Of a DNA stretch of 64,000 nt, positions 54,004 to 63,127 are shown piece after piece; position 1 is the first letter of the stretch; each line of letters begins with the position of its first letter. The notes beneath the pieces were generated by a model. That model worked only from the letters and a program-made list of their open reading frames with translations, was not told the DNA's origin and searched no databases. Source of the DNA: UBA11346 sp038060575 (lineage in GTDB: Bacteria > Planctomycetota > UBA11346); the NCBI GenBank assembly GCA_964652775.1, contig CAZZAM010000002.1, positions 62,001 through 126,000 on the forward strand. Direction: 5' to 3'. Position numbers and translations under genes: made by a program.

Positions 54004-54159
54004 TCAAGGCAACCGCAGAGGCGCAGAGGCCGCTGAGGACGCAGAGGGGAAATGGTTGAATCGCCACTCGCGGCTGCTGGTTGGAGTTGTCGCGTACAGA
54101 TCCAGACCCTGCCGTTCTCTGCGACCTCAGCGGCCTCTGCGCCTCTGCGGTTGCCTTGG
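54004..54159. repeat. MITE-like inverted-repeat element, copy G
   Basis: Arms at about 54004-54050 and 54116-54159, near-identical to those of copy C (with the GAGGACGCAGAGG variant), with about 65 bp between. It occupies the 196-bp gap between the EboA-like and EboB-like genes, interrupting an otherwise tight pair. Copies C and G share the GAGGACGC arm variant, whereas A, B, D and E have GAGATCGC. Confidence 0.9.
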
Positions 54160-54175
54160 TTGGCGACGCGAAACG

Positions 54176-54820
54176 TCATGGTTGGTCCGAACATTCCGCC
54201 CCGCAGGCGCGGGCGAGTGGTGGTAAACGCACATCAACCGAACGGCCGGCGACACGGCGCTCGCGAGCGTAGTCGGCTAGCATGCGGCCAAGCTCTGGAT
54301 TACAGCGCTGATCAATCCCGATCACACGGTCCACGTCGGCACCAAGGAAGAAACATTTCAGCACCATCTGATTCCATGCTGCGTCTTCCAGGTGGGCAGT
54401 GGGAAATGGGTTGTTCAGCGCAACAGCCTCAAACACCGGACGCATATTCGAGCGCACGCCTTCGGCAGCGCGTGCAACCAGTAACGGTGGATGCGGGTAC
54501 AACGATAGCGCCTGGTAAAGTGCAACTAGCTCGTCAACGGTTCCAGCGTGAAAAATACGATCGAGTGTTGCCAGCCAAGCTGCTGCGGGCTTGCTGGGTA
54601 ACGCGAGGACGAGCAACGCACGCGCTACCTGATCGCTGGTCCAGCCAATTGGATGGGCAACAGGCATCCGGCCAACCTGTCGCCCGGCTTGGCCAATCGC
54701 CAGAAATAGCACGCGCGTATCGCCGCCGACAATGCGCGCGCGTTGCGACTCCAACCACGCCACCGCATCGGTCGGCACAACTGCCGTCAGTGCAGCCAAG
54801 AGTTCGCAGGCATCGGCCAT
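54176..54820 (-). CDS. eboA: EboA-domain protein
   Basis: 214 aa with the start set at ATG 54820 (MADACELLAALTAVV); TTG and GTG codons lie in frame further upstream. It is helical throughout. NPFPTAHLEDAAWNQMVLKCFF and NPELGRMLADYARERRVAGR match my recollection of the EboA domain consensus, whose genes neighbour the TatD-like EboB. No other ebo genes (prenyltransferase, sugar-phosphate cyclase, TIM-barrel protein) are present in the window. The biochemical role of EboA is not known. Confidence 0.7.
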   Translation of the reverse strand: MADACELLAALTAVVPTDAVAWLESQRARIVGGDTRVLFLAIGQAGRQVGRMPVAHPIGWTSDQVARALLVLALPSKPAAAWLATLDRIFHAGTVDELVALYQALSLYPHPPLLVARAAEGVRSNMRPVFEAVALNNPFPTAHLEDAAWNQMVLKCFFLGADVDRVIGIDQRCNPELGRMLADYARERRVAGRSVDVRLPPLARACGAECSDQP

Positions 54821-54960
54821 GTTGCCAGCATCGTGCTCTCCGCCCTTCAATACCAGGGCCTCACGTGGCGAAGCGAACACCAATCGGCTCCGGATTGTTC
54901 ATCTCCTACTCACTCAGCATCCACTGGACGAGTGCACCGCAACCACCACCCTGCCCACCC

Positions 54961-55530
54961 ATGCCGCGGCAGACCAATCATTTCCTCGCCCTGCGTTTGG
55001 ATGACGACAGCCGCGACCGCCTTGCCACGGTTGCCGATCGCCTGCGCGCCTGGGACCTGCCCGCGCGTTGGACCCATCCCGATGACTATCATGTGACCTT
55101 GGTTTTCCTGGGTCCGATCGATGACAGCGACGCGAGCTACCTCCCCGCAGCGATCGACGAGCTGGCCGGCAGTTTCCGTCGTCCCGCGCTGACCTTCGCC
55201 GGACTTGGTGCGAGCGGCGGCTCAACCGAACCAAAATACGTGTTTGCTGCCACGAGTGATAGCGAGGCCGCATGCGCCGGCATGCGCGCCGATTTGTGCG
55301 AGGTGTTGGAGATGAAACCCGAAGCGCGTTATCAACCGCACGTTACCATCTGCCGCCCACAATCGACGCCAGCCAATCTACCGCTGTTCCGCGATTGGCC
55401 GCACTTGTTGGAGGCTAACGGCATCGCGCACTGGGGTGCATGCACCACCAGCGATGTGGTGCTGTGGCGTCGTTCAGACGGTGGGGTCCGGCGCTACGAT
55501 GAACTCGCGCGATGGCCGCTCATCGCCTAG
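54961..55530 (+). CDS. thpR: RNA 2',3'-cyclic phosphodiesterase (2H family)
   Basis: 189 aa from ATG 54961; the frame is open much further upstream, through repeat copy G, without coding character. The two HxT motifs of the 2H phosphoesterase superfamily are HVTLVFLG (about residue 45) and HVTICRP (about residue 126). It begins NHFLALRLDDDSRDRL, the usual LigT/ThpR start. It acts on 2',3'-cyclic phosphate RNA ends. It overlaps the convergent lipoprotein gene by 4 bp. Confidence 0.9.
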   Translation: MPRQTNHFLALRLDDDSRDRLATVADRLRAWDLPARWTHPDDYHVTLVFLGPIDDSDASYLPAAIDELAGSFRRPALTFAGLGASGGSTEPKYVFAATSDSEAACAGMRADLCEVLEMKPEARYQPHVTICRPQSTPANLPLFRDWPHLLEANGIAHWGACTTSDVVLWRRSDGGVRRYDELARWPLIA

Positions 55531-56624
55531 GGCTGCGGTGTCACTGGCGCTGGTGTGGCTGGGGCCGCCGGAGTAGCCGCAATTGCCGCGCGTATCCGGG
55601 CCAGGATCTCGTCGCGCGCTGGCAGCGTTAGCGTCGGATCACGCTGGCGAATCTCGGCCAACAAACGATCGCATTCCGCAGCTGCCTCGGTGTCGAGCCA
55701 TTGCCGAGCGCCATCGTCCACCAACAGTTTGGGCTCGCTGCCATCGATACGCTGGAGGCTGCCGTTCATCAGCGCGATATGGCGCTGATGCTGTGCCTGC
55801 AGAGCCAGCGAGCGCTCCAGCCGCACCAAATCACCGACCAATCGACTCATGCGTACACGATCAATGACGACTGGCTCTGGTGGTCGACTCACGACATCAG
55901 GCTGCCGTTGCGCTTTCCAACCCGCTGGTCGCTGAATGATGTGCAGGCCCCAGTGTCCGTCCTGGCGTTCGTCCGGCTCGTCGTTGAGCAGGCACACCGT
56001 CCAGGCGACCTGATTCCACACGATGCGCACTGCGGGGACTGCGATGCCGAATGCGGCAACATCCACTGCGCCGACCACCGGCGGGTACAGCACACCAGCA
56101 ACCGGAACGAGAACCGTACCGGCTGCAACGCCACCAACTGAACCGACCAGCCCGAGCGGAATTCGACCGATCGGCTTGATGACGTAACCCCACAGCGTTC
56201 GCCAGGTAATTTGCGCAACCCAGCCGAATGGCTTTTGCTCAACCAGGGTTCCAATGGTGCTGCTGGTGCTTGAGTAGTCGTCGCCAATACCGCTGACAAC
56301 GAAATCAGCCAGGCAGTCGGTGCCGGCAAACGCATAACAATCTTTGGACATCTGGCCGACCTGATGCCAGTAATCGCCGTCGAAGTAATTGGTGAAGCGC
56401 TCGCCACTGCGACTCCATGCATTGCCAGCGTCGCGAAACGTCGGCAACATGCCGGGCATAATGGCCACATCCCAGCGATTGCCGGCCTGATCAGTCAACT
56501 CTCCGGCCCACCATAGATCGGATAGTTGGGTACCGTTGGTGATGACCGCCGGACGATTGCTGCCACAGCCGGTGCTGAGCAGGGCGATCGCGCAGAGGAC
56601 AAGGAGCCGTTGATGCTGCAGCAT
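55527..56624 (-). CDS. Predicted lipoprotein of unknown function
   Basis: 365 aa. Signal peptide with lipobox LSTGCGS (Cys about residue 21). A hydrophobic Gly/Val/Ala-rich stretch (about 150-205) could be a membrane-inserted or buried region. The last 100 residues are helical and end in a Pro/Ala-rich tail. No family was recognised. It is divergent from the S66 peptidase gene, sharing a 63-bp gap. Confidence 0.75.
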   Translation of the reverse strand: MLQHQRLLVLCAIALLSTGCGSNRPAVITNGTQLSDLWWAGELTDQAGNRWDVAIMPGMLPTFRDAGNAWSRSGERFTNYFDGDYWHQVGQMSKDCYAFAGTDCLADFVVSGIGDDYSSTSSTIGTLVEQKPFGWVAQITWRTLWGYVIKPIGRIPLGLVGSVGGVAAGTVLVPVAGVLYPPVVGAVDVAAFGIAVPAVRIVWNQVAWTVCLLNDEPDERQDGHWGLHIIQRPAGWKAQRQPDVVSRPPEPVVIDRVRMSRLVGDLVRLERSLALQAQHQRHIALMNGSLQRIDGSEPKLLVDDGARQWLDTEAAAECDRLLAEIRQRDPTLTLPARDEILARIRAAIAATPAAPATPAPVTPQP

Positions 56625-56687
56625 CGCCGGGACGCTAGCCGACTAAGCCGTGGCACAAGACGCGTGCGTCTTGCCCGTGCATGCGTT

Positions 56688-57632
56688 ATGCCGACGCTGC
56701 CATTCATGCCCCGCATCCACCGCCCCGTCTGCTACGTCACCTGTCCGAGTTGGCCCGCGCGCAGTCCGTCCGAAGGATCCGACACCGCACAGTCACTTGC
56801 TCCGCTCGCCGATGCATTCGGTTGGCAAGTTAAAGTCTCGCCGCTGGTTGAACGTGCGTGGGCCGGACACGGCGCGTGGACACCGGCGGCAGCGCGGCTC
56901 GCTGATCTGCGCGTCGCACTGCGCCATGATGTTGTGTGGGCGCTGCGCGGTGGCTACGGCTGCATGCAACTATTGCCCGATGTACTCAAGCTGCGTGCAG
57001 CCAGAAAACCAGCATTCGCCGGTTTCAGCGACAACACGGTGATGCATGCGCTGTGGTGGGAGAACGGTTGGGAAGAAGCGTTTTATAGCCGCACGCCACC
57101 GCGTTCGCCGCAGAGTCGGCATATGTCGGCGCTGCTCCCACTCATGCGCGGGAAAGGGCTACACCTTGATCAGGCTGGTGATCCCAGCGTGCGCGCGCTC
57201 AACGACGGAACCTGCGAAGGCAAGCTCTTCGTCGCATGCCTGAGCGTGCTCGCTGGTCTCTGTGGTGGACCGTTGATGCCCGATCTGCGCGGCGCGATTC
57301 TCTGCCTCGAAGATATCGACGAGAAACCGTACAACGTGGACTTCTCCCTGCGTCAATTGTCTCTCGCCGGAGCGCTACGCGGCGTGCGCGGTCTGGCTTC
57401 AGGATTTTTCACCTACACCGAAAAGCATGATTACAGCGGTCCGCACATCGACACCGTACTCGGCGACTGGGCGCGGAAACTTGGTGTGCCGTGCGTTGAT
57501 CGCCTCCCCTTCGGACATATTGACGACCACCTGCCGCTGCCGACTGGCCGCGACGCGCGGTTCGTGGTTCGACGCGGACGTTGGTCGCTGGATCTGTTGG
57601 CGCGGCCGCGTCCACCTTGGATCGCGGCGTAA
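56688..57632 (+). CDS. S66-family peptidase (LD-carboxypeptidase/MccF-like)
   Basis: 314 aa from ATG 56688; a second ATG at 56706 is possible and neither has a clear ribosome site. The S66 landmarks are DVVWALRGGYGCMQLLPDV, GFSDNTVMHAL with the expected nucleophilic serine, CLEDIDEKPY with the catalytic glutamate, and LPFGHIDDHLPLP with the histidine. LD-carboxypeptidases trim the D-Ala from murein tetrapeptides during recycling; MccF forms cleave microcin C7. Its substrate is undetermined. Confidence 0.88.
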   Translation: MPTLPFMPRIHRPVCYVTCPSWPARSPSEGSDTAQSLAPLADAFGWQVKVSPLVERAWAGHGAWTPAAARLADLRVALRHDVVWALRGGYGCMQLLPDVLKLRAARKPAFAGFSDNTVMHALWWENGWEEAFYSRTPPRSPQSRHMSALLPLMRGKGLHLDQAGDPSVRALNDGTCEGKLFVACLSVLAGLCGGPLMPDLRGAILCLEDIDEKPYNVDFSLRQLSLAGALRGVRGLASGFFTYTEKHDYSGPHIDTVLGDWARKLGVPCVDRLPFGHIDDHLPLPTGRDARFVVRRGRWSLDLLARPRPPWIAA

Positions 57633-57635
57633 TCC

Positions 57636-58811
57636 ATGATTCGCACAATCTGCGCCGCTCTGCTCGTACTTGGCTCAGTCCTAGTCGCCGCGTCGCTGGC
57701 GTTTTCGCCGTTGCTGGTGCGTTCGTCCCACCCGCTGTGGCACGACGATTCGGCACAGGGCGGACGATTAGTTGTTCGCGCCGGTTTGCCGTTGCTGGAG
57801 TTGTCCGGCTCACCAGCCGAGCGCGGACGCCAACAAGGCGCGCTGGTTGGCGGCGTGGCTCATGACCTACTCGGTTTCATGAACCTGCCAACGCAACTGT
57901 CAATCAAGCGGAGTCGTACGTTTGTTGATGGCTGTGTAGGTGCCATCCATGCTGAGGATCGCGATGAACTAGTCGCTCTGGCTGCCGCGTCAGGCATCTC
58001 GGTTGACTCGCTGCTGCGCACCCATGCCATAATTGAAACCATGTGCAGCGCCGTTGTTCATACGGGGCCTGAGGGCACCCGCTTCGGCCGCAACATGGAT
58101 TTCCCACCGGCAGATGCGCTCGGTGCCACGACGGTGCTAACCGTGGTCCGCGAACCCGGACGCCACACTTACGCATCAGTGACCTGGCCCGGCATGATCG
58201 GCGTGGTCAGTGGCATGAATGATCGCGGCCTCGCAACCTGCATTCTGCTTAACTGGCATGGCAAACCCGCTGGCCCCGGTGAACCGCTGCCGCTGCGGGC
58301 GCGGCGCATCCTCCAAGAGTGTGGCGATGTCGATGCCGCATTGACGCTGTTCAGTTCGGAGCCGCTCGGCTCAGCCCACTACTTGTTGATCGCTGATCCA
58401 CATCGTGCCGTCCTCGCCTGGCGCGATGCATCTGGTCTTCACTGCGATATGCCGACGAATGGCTGGCTGTTCGTAGACAATAAGTCCCGTGCTGGCGGCA
58501 TTGCGACCGGCGAACGTGCCTGTGCATTAGAGGCAGCGGCGCATGCACTCGGTCACAACGCGCCTGATTTTCCGTGGTATCGCCGCGCGACGACCACCTC
58601 GTACATGAAATTCCAAAACACCCAGGCCATGGCCTTCGATTGCGCCGCACAACGGATCGAGCTGGGACGCGGAACAACCTTGCTGCCAGCGGCACTAGCC
58701 CCCTGGGTTGGCATTGATCTCACCGCGTTGTTGGGCGGAGCCGCGCTCAACACCGCGCAGGTTGAGCGTCTTCCAGCGCCAACGCCGATGCGCCACTGGC
58801 GCGAGCGCTGA
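57636..58811 (+). CDS. C45-family (acyl-CoA:6-APA acyltransferase-like) hydrolase
   Basis: 391 aa, 3 bp after the S66 stop. N-terminal membrane anchor or signal (about 5-27). IIETMCSAVVHTGPEGTRFGRNMDF contains the candidate N-terminal nucleophile Cys137, which in this Ntn-hydrolase family is exposed by self-cleavage. GMIGVVSGMNDRGLA and later segments fit the C45/NAAA-type fold. A preserved N-terminal helix suggests membrane anchoring or export before processing. The substrate is unknown; amide or ester cleavage of lipids or peptides is typical. Confidence 0.8.
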   Translation: MIRTICAALLVLGSVLVAASLAFSPLLVRSSHPLWHDDSAQGGRLVVRAGLPLLELSGSPAERGRQQGALVGGVAHDLLGFMNLPTQLSIKRSRTFVDGCVGAIHAEDRDELVALAAASGISVDSLLRTHAIIETMCSAVVHTGPEGTRFGRNMDFPPADALGATTVLTVVREPGRHTYASVTWPGMIGVVSGMNDRGLATCILLNWHGKPAGPGEPLPLRARRILQECGDVDAALTLFSSEPLGSAHYLLIADPHRAVLAWRDASGLHCDMPTNGWLFVDNKSRAGGIATGERACALEAAAHALGHNAPDFPWYRRATTTSYMKFQNTQAMAFDCAAQRIELGRGTTLLPAALAPWVGIDLTALLGGAALNTAQVERLPAPTPMRHWRER

Positions 58812-58836
58812 GCCTGGGACCGCAGGCTTCAGCGCT
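58804..58836. terminator. Bidirectional hairpin overlapping two stop codons
   Basis: AGCGCTGAGCCTG pairs with CAGGCTTCAGCGCT around GGACCG, with one bulged base, giving a stem of about 13 bp. It spans the 17-bp gap between the C45 gene (+) and the LOG-family gene (-) and includes both stop codons. The CTGGGACCGC part also occurs in the hairpin cluster at 47 kb. Confidence 0.7.
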
Positions 58837-59542
58837 TTCGTTTATGCCGACCCGTGTCGGGCAACGGCACGGTTTCGTCCTTCTTCTTGTCAGCCTTACC
58901 AATCGCGTCACCCAAAGCAGCCATGGCCTCTGCGGGGGAGTCAGCCAACCGGATCAGGTCGAGGTCGCCGTTGCTAATGTACCCGTATTCATTTTCCATG
59001 ACCTGCTTGATCCAATGCAGCATGCCGCCCCAGAACTTGCGGCCATAGAGCACGATTGGAATCGGCGGAATCTTGTGTGTCTGAACCAAGGTGACGGTCT
59101 CGAACAACTCGTCCAAAGTGCCAAAACCACCGGGCATCACGATCACCGCACAGGAATGCTTGAGGAACATCACTTTGCGGACGAAGAAGAAATTGAACAC
59201 CACCTCGTGATTGACATAGGGGTTCGTGCTTTGCTCCATCGGCAGTTCGATCGACAAACCGATCGAGGTGCCGCCGGCCTCGCGCGCGCCTTTGTTGCCC
59301 GCTTCCATGATGCCGGGTCCACCGCCGGTGATCACCGGATGACCGTGTTTGACCGCGAGACGGCCGATCTCGGTCGCCTCCTTGTAATACTTGTGACTGG
59401 GATTGGTCCGAGCCGAACCGAAAATGGTAATCGCCTTGGGCAGTTCGCTGAGCGACTGGAACCCTTCAACGAATTCGCCCATGATGCGGAACATCCGCCA
59501 GGCGTTCTCTTCCGTCTTGGGGCCGGTGTGGTGCAAAGGCAT
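58829..59542 (-). CDS. LOG-family (TIGR00730-type) Rossmann protein
   Basis: 237 aa from ATG 59542, preceded by GGAG at a good distance; a start 33 bp further out is less supported. AITIFGSARTNP, VITGGGPGIMEAGNKGA and the LOG motif PGGFGTLDELFE are all present. Family members are cytokinin-riboside monophosphate phosphoribohydrolases or nucleotide hydrolases. The C-terminus is strongly basic (KRKR). Confidence 0.92.
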   Translation of the reverse strand: MPLHHTGPKTEENAWRMFRIMGEFVEGFQSLSELPKAITIFGSARTNPSHKYYKEATEIGRLAVKHGHPVITGGGPGIMEAGNKGAREAGGTSIGLSIELPMEQSTNPYVNHEVVFNFFFVRKVMFLKHSCAVIVMPGGFGTLDELFETVTLVQTHKIPPIPIVLYGRKFWGGMLHWIKQVMENEYGYISNGDLDLIRLADSPAEAMAALGDAIGKADKKKDETVPLPDTGRHKRKR

Positions 59543-59626
59543 AGCGATCTCCGGAAGGCGCAGCGTATGCGGCACTTAGGCAATTCGCAATGCGGGGCCT
59601 GGCGGAGACGGTTACCAGATCCCGAT

Positions 59627-60898
59627 TCAGAAGTACGCGCTGATCGAGAACGCAAAGAGGTTGAGATTCAACGGCTGATTACCGCCGGTGACAACGCTGT
59701 TGAAGGCGGTGTTGCCGGAGTTGGTGCCGTAGAAGCTGAACTCGTGGGTGTTGGTGTTGATGCGAAATCCAGCGGCGAGCGCCGGTCCCTGGCCGGTGCT
59801 GTAGCCAGCGATCGGAAACACCGCTTCGGCCAGTAGAGCCCAGCGTGGGGTGATGGCGAACTTCGCGGTTACCGGTACGGCGGTCGTGGAACTCTCGTCG
59901 CGCTTGCTCGGCTGCAGGCCTTGTGACGAGAGATACTCGTATTCCGATGGCAGGATCTTGGTCGGCGGACCCAGGCGGAGGGTCTTCTCGTACACCGACA
60001 GACCGGCATGGACGATGCCCACACCAAGGCGGAGGCGATCGTCCAAGACGTCGCGCTCAAGCATGATACCAAGATTGAGTGACGTGTCCGGAGCACCCTG
60101 ATTGCGAACCATTTCGGTGGTGCCGAACATCAGGGCAGCATCGACCCAGGCGTTGTCGTGGAGCCGATCAAGGAACTTCCACTTCGCCATGATGTCGTAC
60201 GAGTCGAAGCGGGCCGGCTCGCCGTCGCTGGTCGGGCCCAACTGCAAATCGTAGCCGTTGCTGCGCTGCAAGGTCAGGTCCATGTTCTTGGCGATGCCGT
60301 AGCCGACCATCAGGCCGATCTTCACGTTGTCATCGAGGCCGAGCAGATTGGTGCGCGGATCATGGTAGTAGGTCTCGCGCGACACGTGCGAGATGCGGTA
60401 GAACCACTGGCCGTGGCTGAGGATCGATGACGTCGGCAGAAAGCAGTTGTAGATCGTGCGCCGCTGCACTTCGGTGCAGGGATAGAGCTTGGCCGTCAGC
60501 GCGAGCATCGGATCAGCCTCGTCTTCGCCTTCGCCGTTATCCGCAGCCGGTGGTGGTGGCGGTGGCGGAACGGTTGGAATTCCCGTCACAATGATGAGCA
60601 TGCGCGACGAGCCTTCGCCCAACCGATTGCTGGCAAAAATCGTGGTGTTCCAAGTTCCCGGAGTTGTGGGATTGCCGCCGACCGCGCCTGTGCGCGGATC
60701 GACGATCAGTCCCGGAGGCACGTTCTCGGCACGATACGCCGTTGGTTTGCCGTTAAATGTCGGCGCCCAGGCGAAGGGAGCGCCGATCTTCAGCTCAAAG
60801 CGGTGCACATTCGCAGTGGCGGCGCCTTCGGCGCCAGAAAGCGCACAGACCATGGCAAGTGCCACGCAGACAGTGTGGTTTTTCATAATAGATCTCAT
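59627..60898 (-). CDS. Predicted outer-membrane beta-barrel with N-terminal Ig-like (He_PIG) domain
   Basis: 423 aa. Start set at ATG 60898, whose ATGA overlaps the DUF2271 stop; an inner ATG at 60886 (MKNHTVCV) is also reasonable. Signal peptide at the N-terminus, then an Ig-like segment (about 30-115: FELKIGAPF, VPPGLIVDPRTGAVGGNPTT) of the putative Ig/He_PIG type, a Pro-rich linker, and from about 150 alternating strands ending NLNLFAFSISAYF with a terminal phenylalanine, as in outer-membrane barrels. It may be the outer-membrane component of the redox/flavin operon, or a separate porin; the link is by position only. Confidence 0.75.
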   Translation of the reverse strand: MRSIMKNHTVCVALAMVCALSGAEGAATANVHRFELKIGAPFAWAPTFNGKPTAYRAENVPPGLIVDPRTGAVGGNPTTPGTWNTTIFASNRLGEGSSRMLIIVTGIPTVPPPPPPPAADNGEGEDEADPMLALTAKLYPCTEVQRRTIYNCFLPTSSILSHGQWFYRISHVSRETYYHDPRTNLLGLDDNVKIGLMVGYGIAKNMDLTLQRSNGYDLQLGPTSDGEPARFDSYDIMAKWKFLDRLHDNAWVDAALMFGTTEMVRNQGAPDTSLNLGIMLERDVLDDRLRLGVGIVHAGLSVYEKTLRLGPPTKILPSEYEYLSSQGLQPSKRDESSTTAVPVTAKFAITPRWALLAEAVFPIAGYSTGQGPALAAGFRINTNTHEFSFYGTNSGNTAFNSVVTGGNQPLNLNLFAFSISAYF

Positions 60899-61455
60899 CG
60901 AGTGACCGTGACGGTCATCTTTTTGATGTAGCCTTCCTTCTCGAGGGTGACGCCTGGCCAATCGCTGGTCAGCGGAATTTTACGCTTCCGATAGTGGCCG
61001 CCTTTGTCTTTGCGTTGCTCTATACGCAGCACCAGATTGCCAGCGAGCAGGTTCACTCCACCCGAGGTGATCGGCACGATCAGTTCGCGGGATTGCCCCC
61101 ACTTGATCGTCGCGCCGACTACGGCGTCAAAGTCGGCCTGCTTTTCTTTGCCGTTTCGCGCCGTCTCCCAGGCCGTGATGTCGGGGTAGTACTTCTTGTC
61201 CTTGCTGAGCATCTGCAATGTCTTCACGAATGCGCCGTCGGTTCTTTCGACCCAGATAACGATCATAGGCGGGTCGCCGGTCGCATCGACGATGTCGATG
61301 GCAAACTTCAGCACGGGCTCTGACTTGATCGTCGTTTTCACGCCCTCGTCGGCCGCGTGACCTGAAACAACCAACAGGCCGCAGACCAGAACACAGCAAT
61401 AGAACTGCCGCATCAATCTCGTTTGCGCCATCCACACGGTACGTTTCAGTTCCAT
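60895..61455 (-). CDS. DUF2271 periplasmic protein
   Basis: 186 aa; the signal peptide begins within the first 20 residues (MRQFYCCVLVCGLLVVSGHA). PPMIVIWVERTDGAFVKTLQML is the typical DUF2271 segment, followed by KYYPDITAWETARNGK. Family members are found beside ApbE and PepSY-domain genes, as here. The function is unknown; a role in periplasmic electron or flavin handling is inferred from that neighbourhood. Confidence 0.85.
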   Translation of the reverse strand: MELKRTVWMAQTRLMRQFYCCVLVCGLLVVSGHAADEGVKTTIKSEPVLKFAIDIVDATGDPPMIVIWVERTDGAFVKTLQMLSKDKKYYPDITAWETARNGKEKQADFDAVVGATIKWGQSRELIVPITSGGVNLLAGNLVLRIEQRKDKGGHYRKRKIPLTSDWPGVTLEKEGYIKKMTVTVTR

Positions 61456-61462
61456 TGTGGTG

Positions 61463-63127
61463 TCAGCGCTGGAGGAGGAGGAAGGCGAGCAGGACCACTG
61501 AAAATCCCAGGAGTAGTACGGCTTGACGACGACGGGCGATCGGGATCAAGCCCATGGCCATGCCCGACAGCGTGATCAACGCAAGAACAATGGCGGTTAC
61601 GTCGACGATGATTTTCTGCCACGCGCCGGCGTGTTTGCCGCGGTGCAAATCAACCAGCGCAACCACGAAGTAGGGAGAGGTCGACGTTGAGGTCCAGGTG
61701 TGCGCAGCAGTATCGATGGTGACGTGATGCGTCCCCCACACCGACTCGAAATCGAGCGCTAGCGACGTCGCGTCGATCTCGGCCTGGGCCAGATTGGGTG
61801 TACCGGAGATGTGCCGCGTGAGATGGGCAGCGATCGCGGCGGGAGCGTTTTCGATCGCTGCTGGAATGGCGCCGAATGCCTGCACGTCTATCTTCCGCGT
61901 TTCAGGCGACACGCGGACGCGCCAGCCACGATCACCGTCGCGGAACGTCGCCTCCCCAGGCTGACCATCGCCCCATCCATCCAGATGCGCGCGAGCAGGT
62001 AACAAACCGGCGTAGAACGGAGCCAGCGCCGCGCGGGTGAGCGGGACCATTGCCGGCACCTGACGCGCAGATGGCGCCGATCCGTCTTCGCTGATAAACA
62101 CATCGCTGCGATTGGCGATGAATCCAGTGATGGCGTAGAACAGCAACACCATCGCCACAGGCGCCGCTGCGATGTAGTGCACACGACGCAACAATCCCGG
62201 CCAGTCTCGGCGCGGTGGCGGAGTTGGACTCACTTGTGACAGAGCCGTCGGCTTCGTCCCCGCAGGCAAAAAACTGTCGCTGTGGATCCGTGTGGCTTCG
62301 AAGCGCTGGACGACCAGTCGCGCATGCACGGCGTCGACCATGCCTGGACTGCCACAGGTATAGACTTCGGGCCAATCAGTCGGCTCAGCGTGATCTAGCA
62401 GACTGGTGATCACACCAACCGGACCAGTCCACGTGGAGTCCGGTTCTTGCACAACGGTTCTGATCTCCGTGTTGGGAATAGCACGCAGCTGATCGATCCA
62501 AAACACATCACGCGGTGTACGCGCGCCAATTAACACCAGCTTGCGCGCCTGCGGTGCAGCGCGACACATGGGCAACACCGGCGCAAGACCAGTACCCCCG
62601 GTAACGAACAGCTTGGGTTGATCGGACGTACGCAGCGTGAAGTGACCTTTCGCTCGACTTATTCCGACCCGCGTGCCAGCGGCGATATTGGTCAACACGG
62701 CGCCCGCGCGGCCGTGCGGCAGCAAGCGAATACACAAGGAGACAACATCTGCAGCCGACGCCACCACCGAGAAGGTGCGGAAGAATTCGCCAGCGTTATC
62801 GCGTAGGCGAAGGAACACATACTGGCCCGGCGCAAACGCGAATCCCGGACAACGCAAACGCAATTCGACGATGTCGGAGGTCAGACTGTTCTGACCGATG
62901 ACCGTGACCTCGTCGATCGGCTCTGCTTGGCTCACGCCATCAATTTCGACCGCAACGAAAGGACAAGCCTGACCAGCAGCCAGAACGCCATCCCGATGCG
63001 CCGTCACGTCATCCATCAGGACCACGGCTTTGCCCGTTGCTGCGTCCATGCGAAATACTGCCGGGGCATGACGCACACAACTGCCCATGCCGGTACATCC
63101 AGGCAGAACCCGCGCGCGCAGCGTCAT
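61463..63127 (-). CDS. Ferredoxin - flavin reductase - PepSY-type membrane fusion protein
   Basis: 554 aa, ATGA overlap with apbE. Three parts. Residues 1-60: single-cluster ferredoxin with C11-x5-C17 (GCTGMGSC) and a later ACPF cysteine, three cysteines as in [3Fe-4S] ferredoxins. Residues about 70-280: ferredoxin-NADP reductase-like, with FAD site EFFRTFSVVAS and NAD site LFVTGGTGLAPVLPM. Residues about 310-554: PepSY-associated region with helices at about 315-335 and two near the end, the rest periplasmic. It would move electrons from NAD(P)H through FAD and Fe-S to the periplasmic side. With ApbE and DUF2271 it makes an electron-transfer operon. Confidence 0.85.
   Translation of the reverse strand: MTLRARVLPGCTGMGSCVRHAPAVFRMDAATGKAVVLMDDVTAHRDGVLAAGQACPFVAVEIDGVSQAEPIDEVTVIGQNSLTSDIVELRLRCPGFAFAPGQYVFLRLRDNAGEFFRTFSVVASAADVVSLCIRLLPHGRAGAVLTNIAAGTRVGISRAKGHFTLRTSDQPKLFVTGGTGLAPVLPMCRAAPQARKLVLIGARTPRDVFWIDQLRAIPNTEIRTVVQEPDSTWTGPVGVITSLLDHAEPTDWPEVYTCGSPGMVDAVHARLVVQRFEATRIHSDSFLPAGTKPTALSQVSPTPPPRRDWPGLLRRVHYIAAAPVAMVLLFYAITGFIANRSDVFISEDGSAPSARQVPAMVPLTRAALAPFYAGLLPARAHLDGWGDGQPGEATFRDGDRGWRVRVSPETRKIDVQAFGAIPAAIENAPAAIAAHLTRHISGTPNLAQAEIDATSLALDFESVWGTHHVTIDTAAHTWTSTSTSPYFVVALVDLHRGKHAGAWQKIIVDVTAIVLALITLSGMAMGLIPIARRRQAVLLLGFSVVLLAFLLLQR

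Noticed and set aside
54052..54960. Long + strand frame leading into thpR
   Set aside because: It runs through repeat copy G and antisense to the EboA-like gene; thpR homology starts at 54961.
58844..59836. 330-codon + strand frame over the LOG-family gene
   Set aside because: Antisense shadow; the minus-strand LOG motif is decisive.
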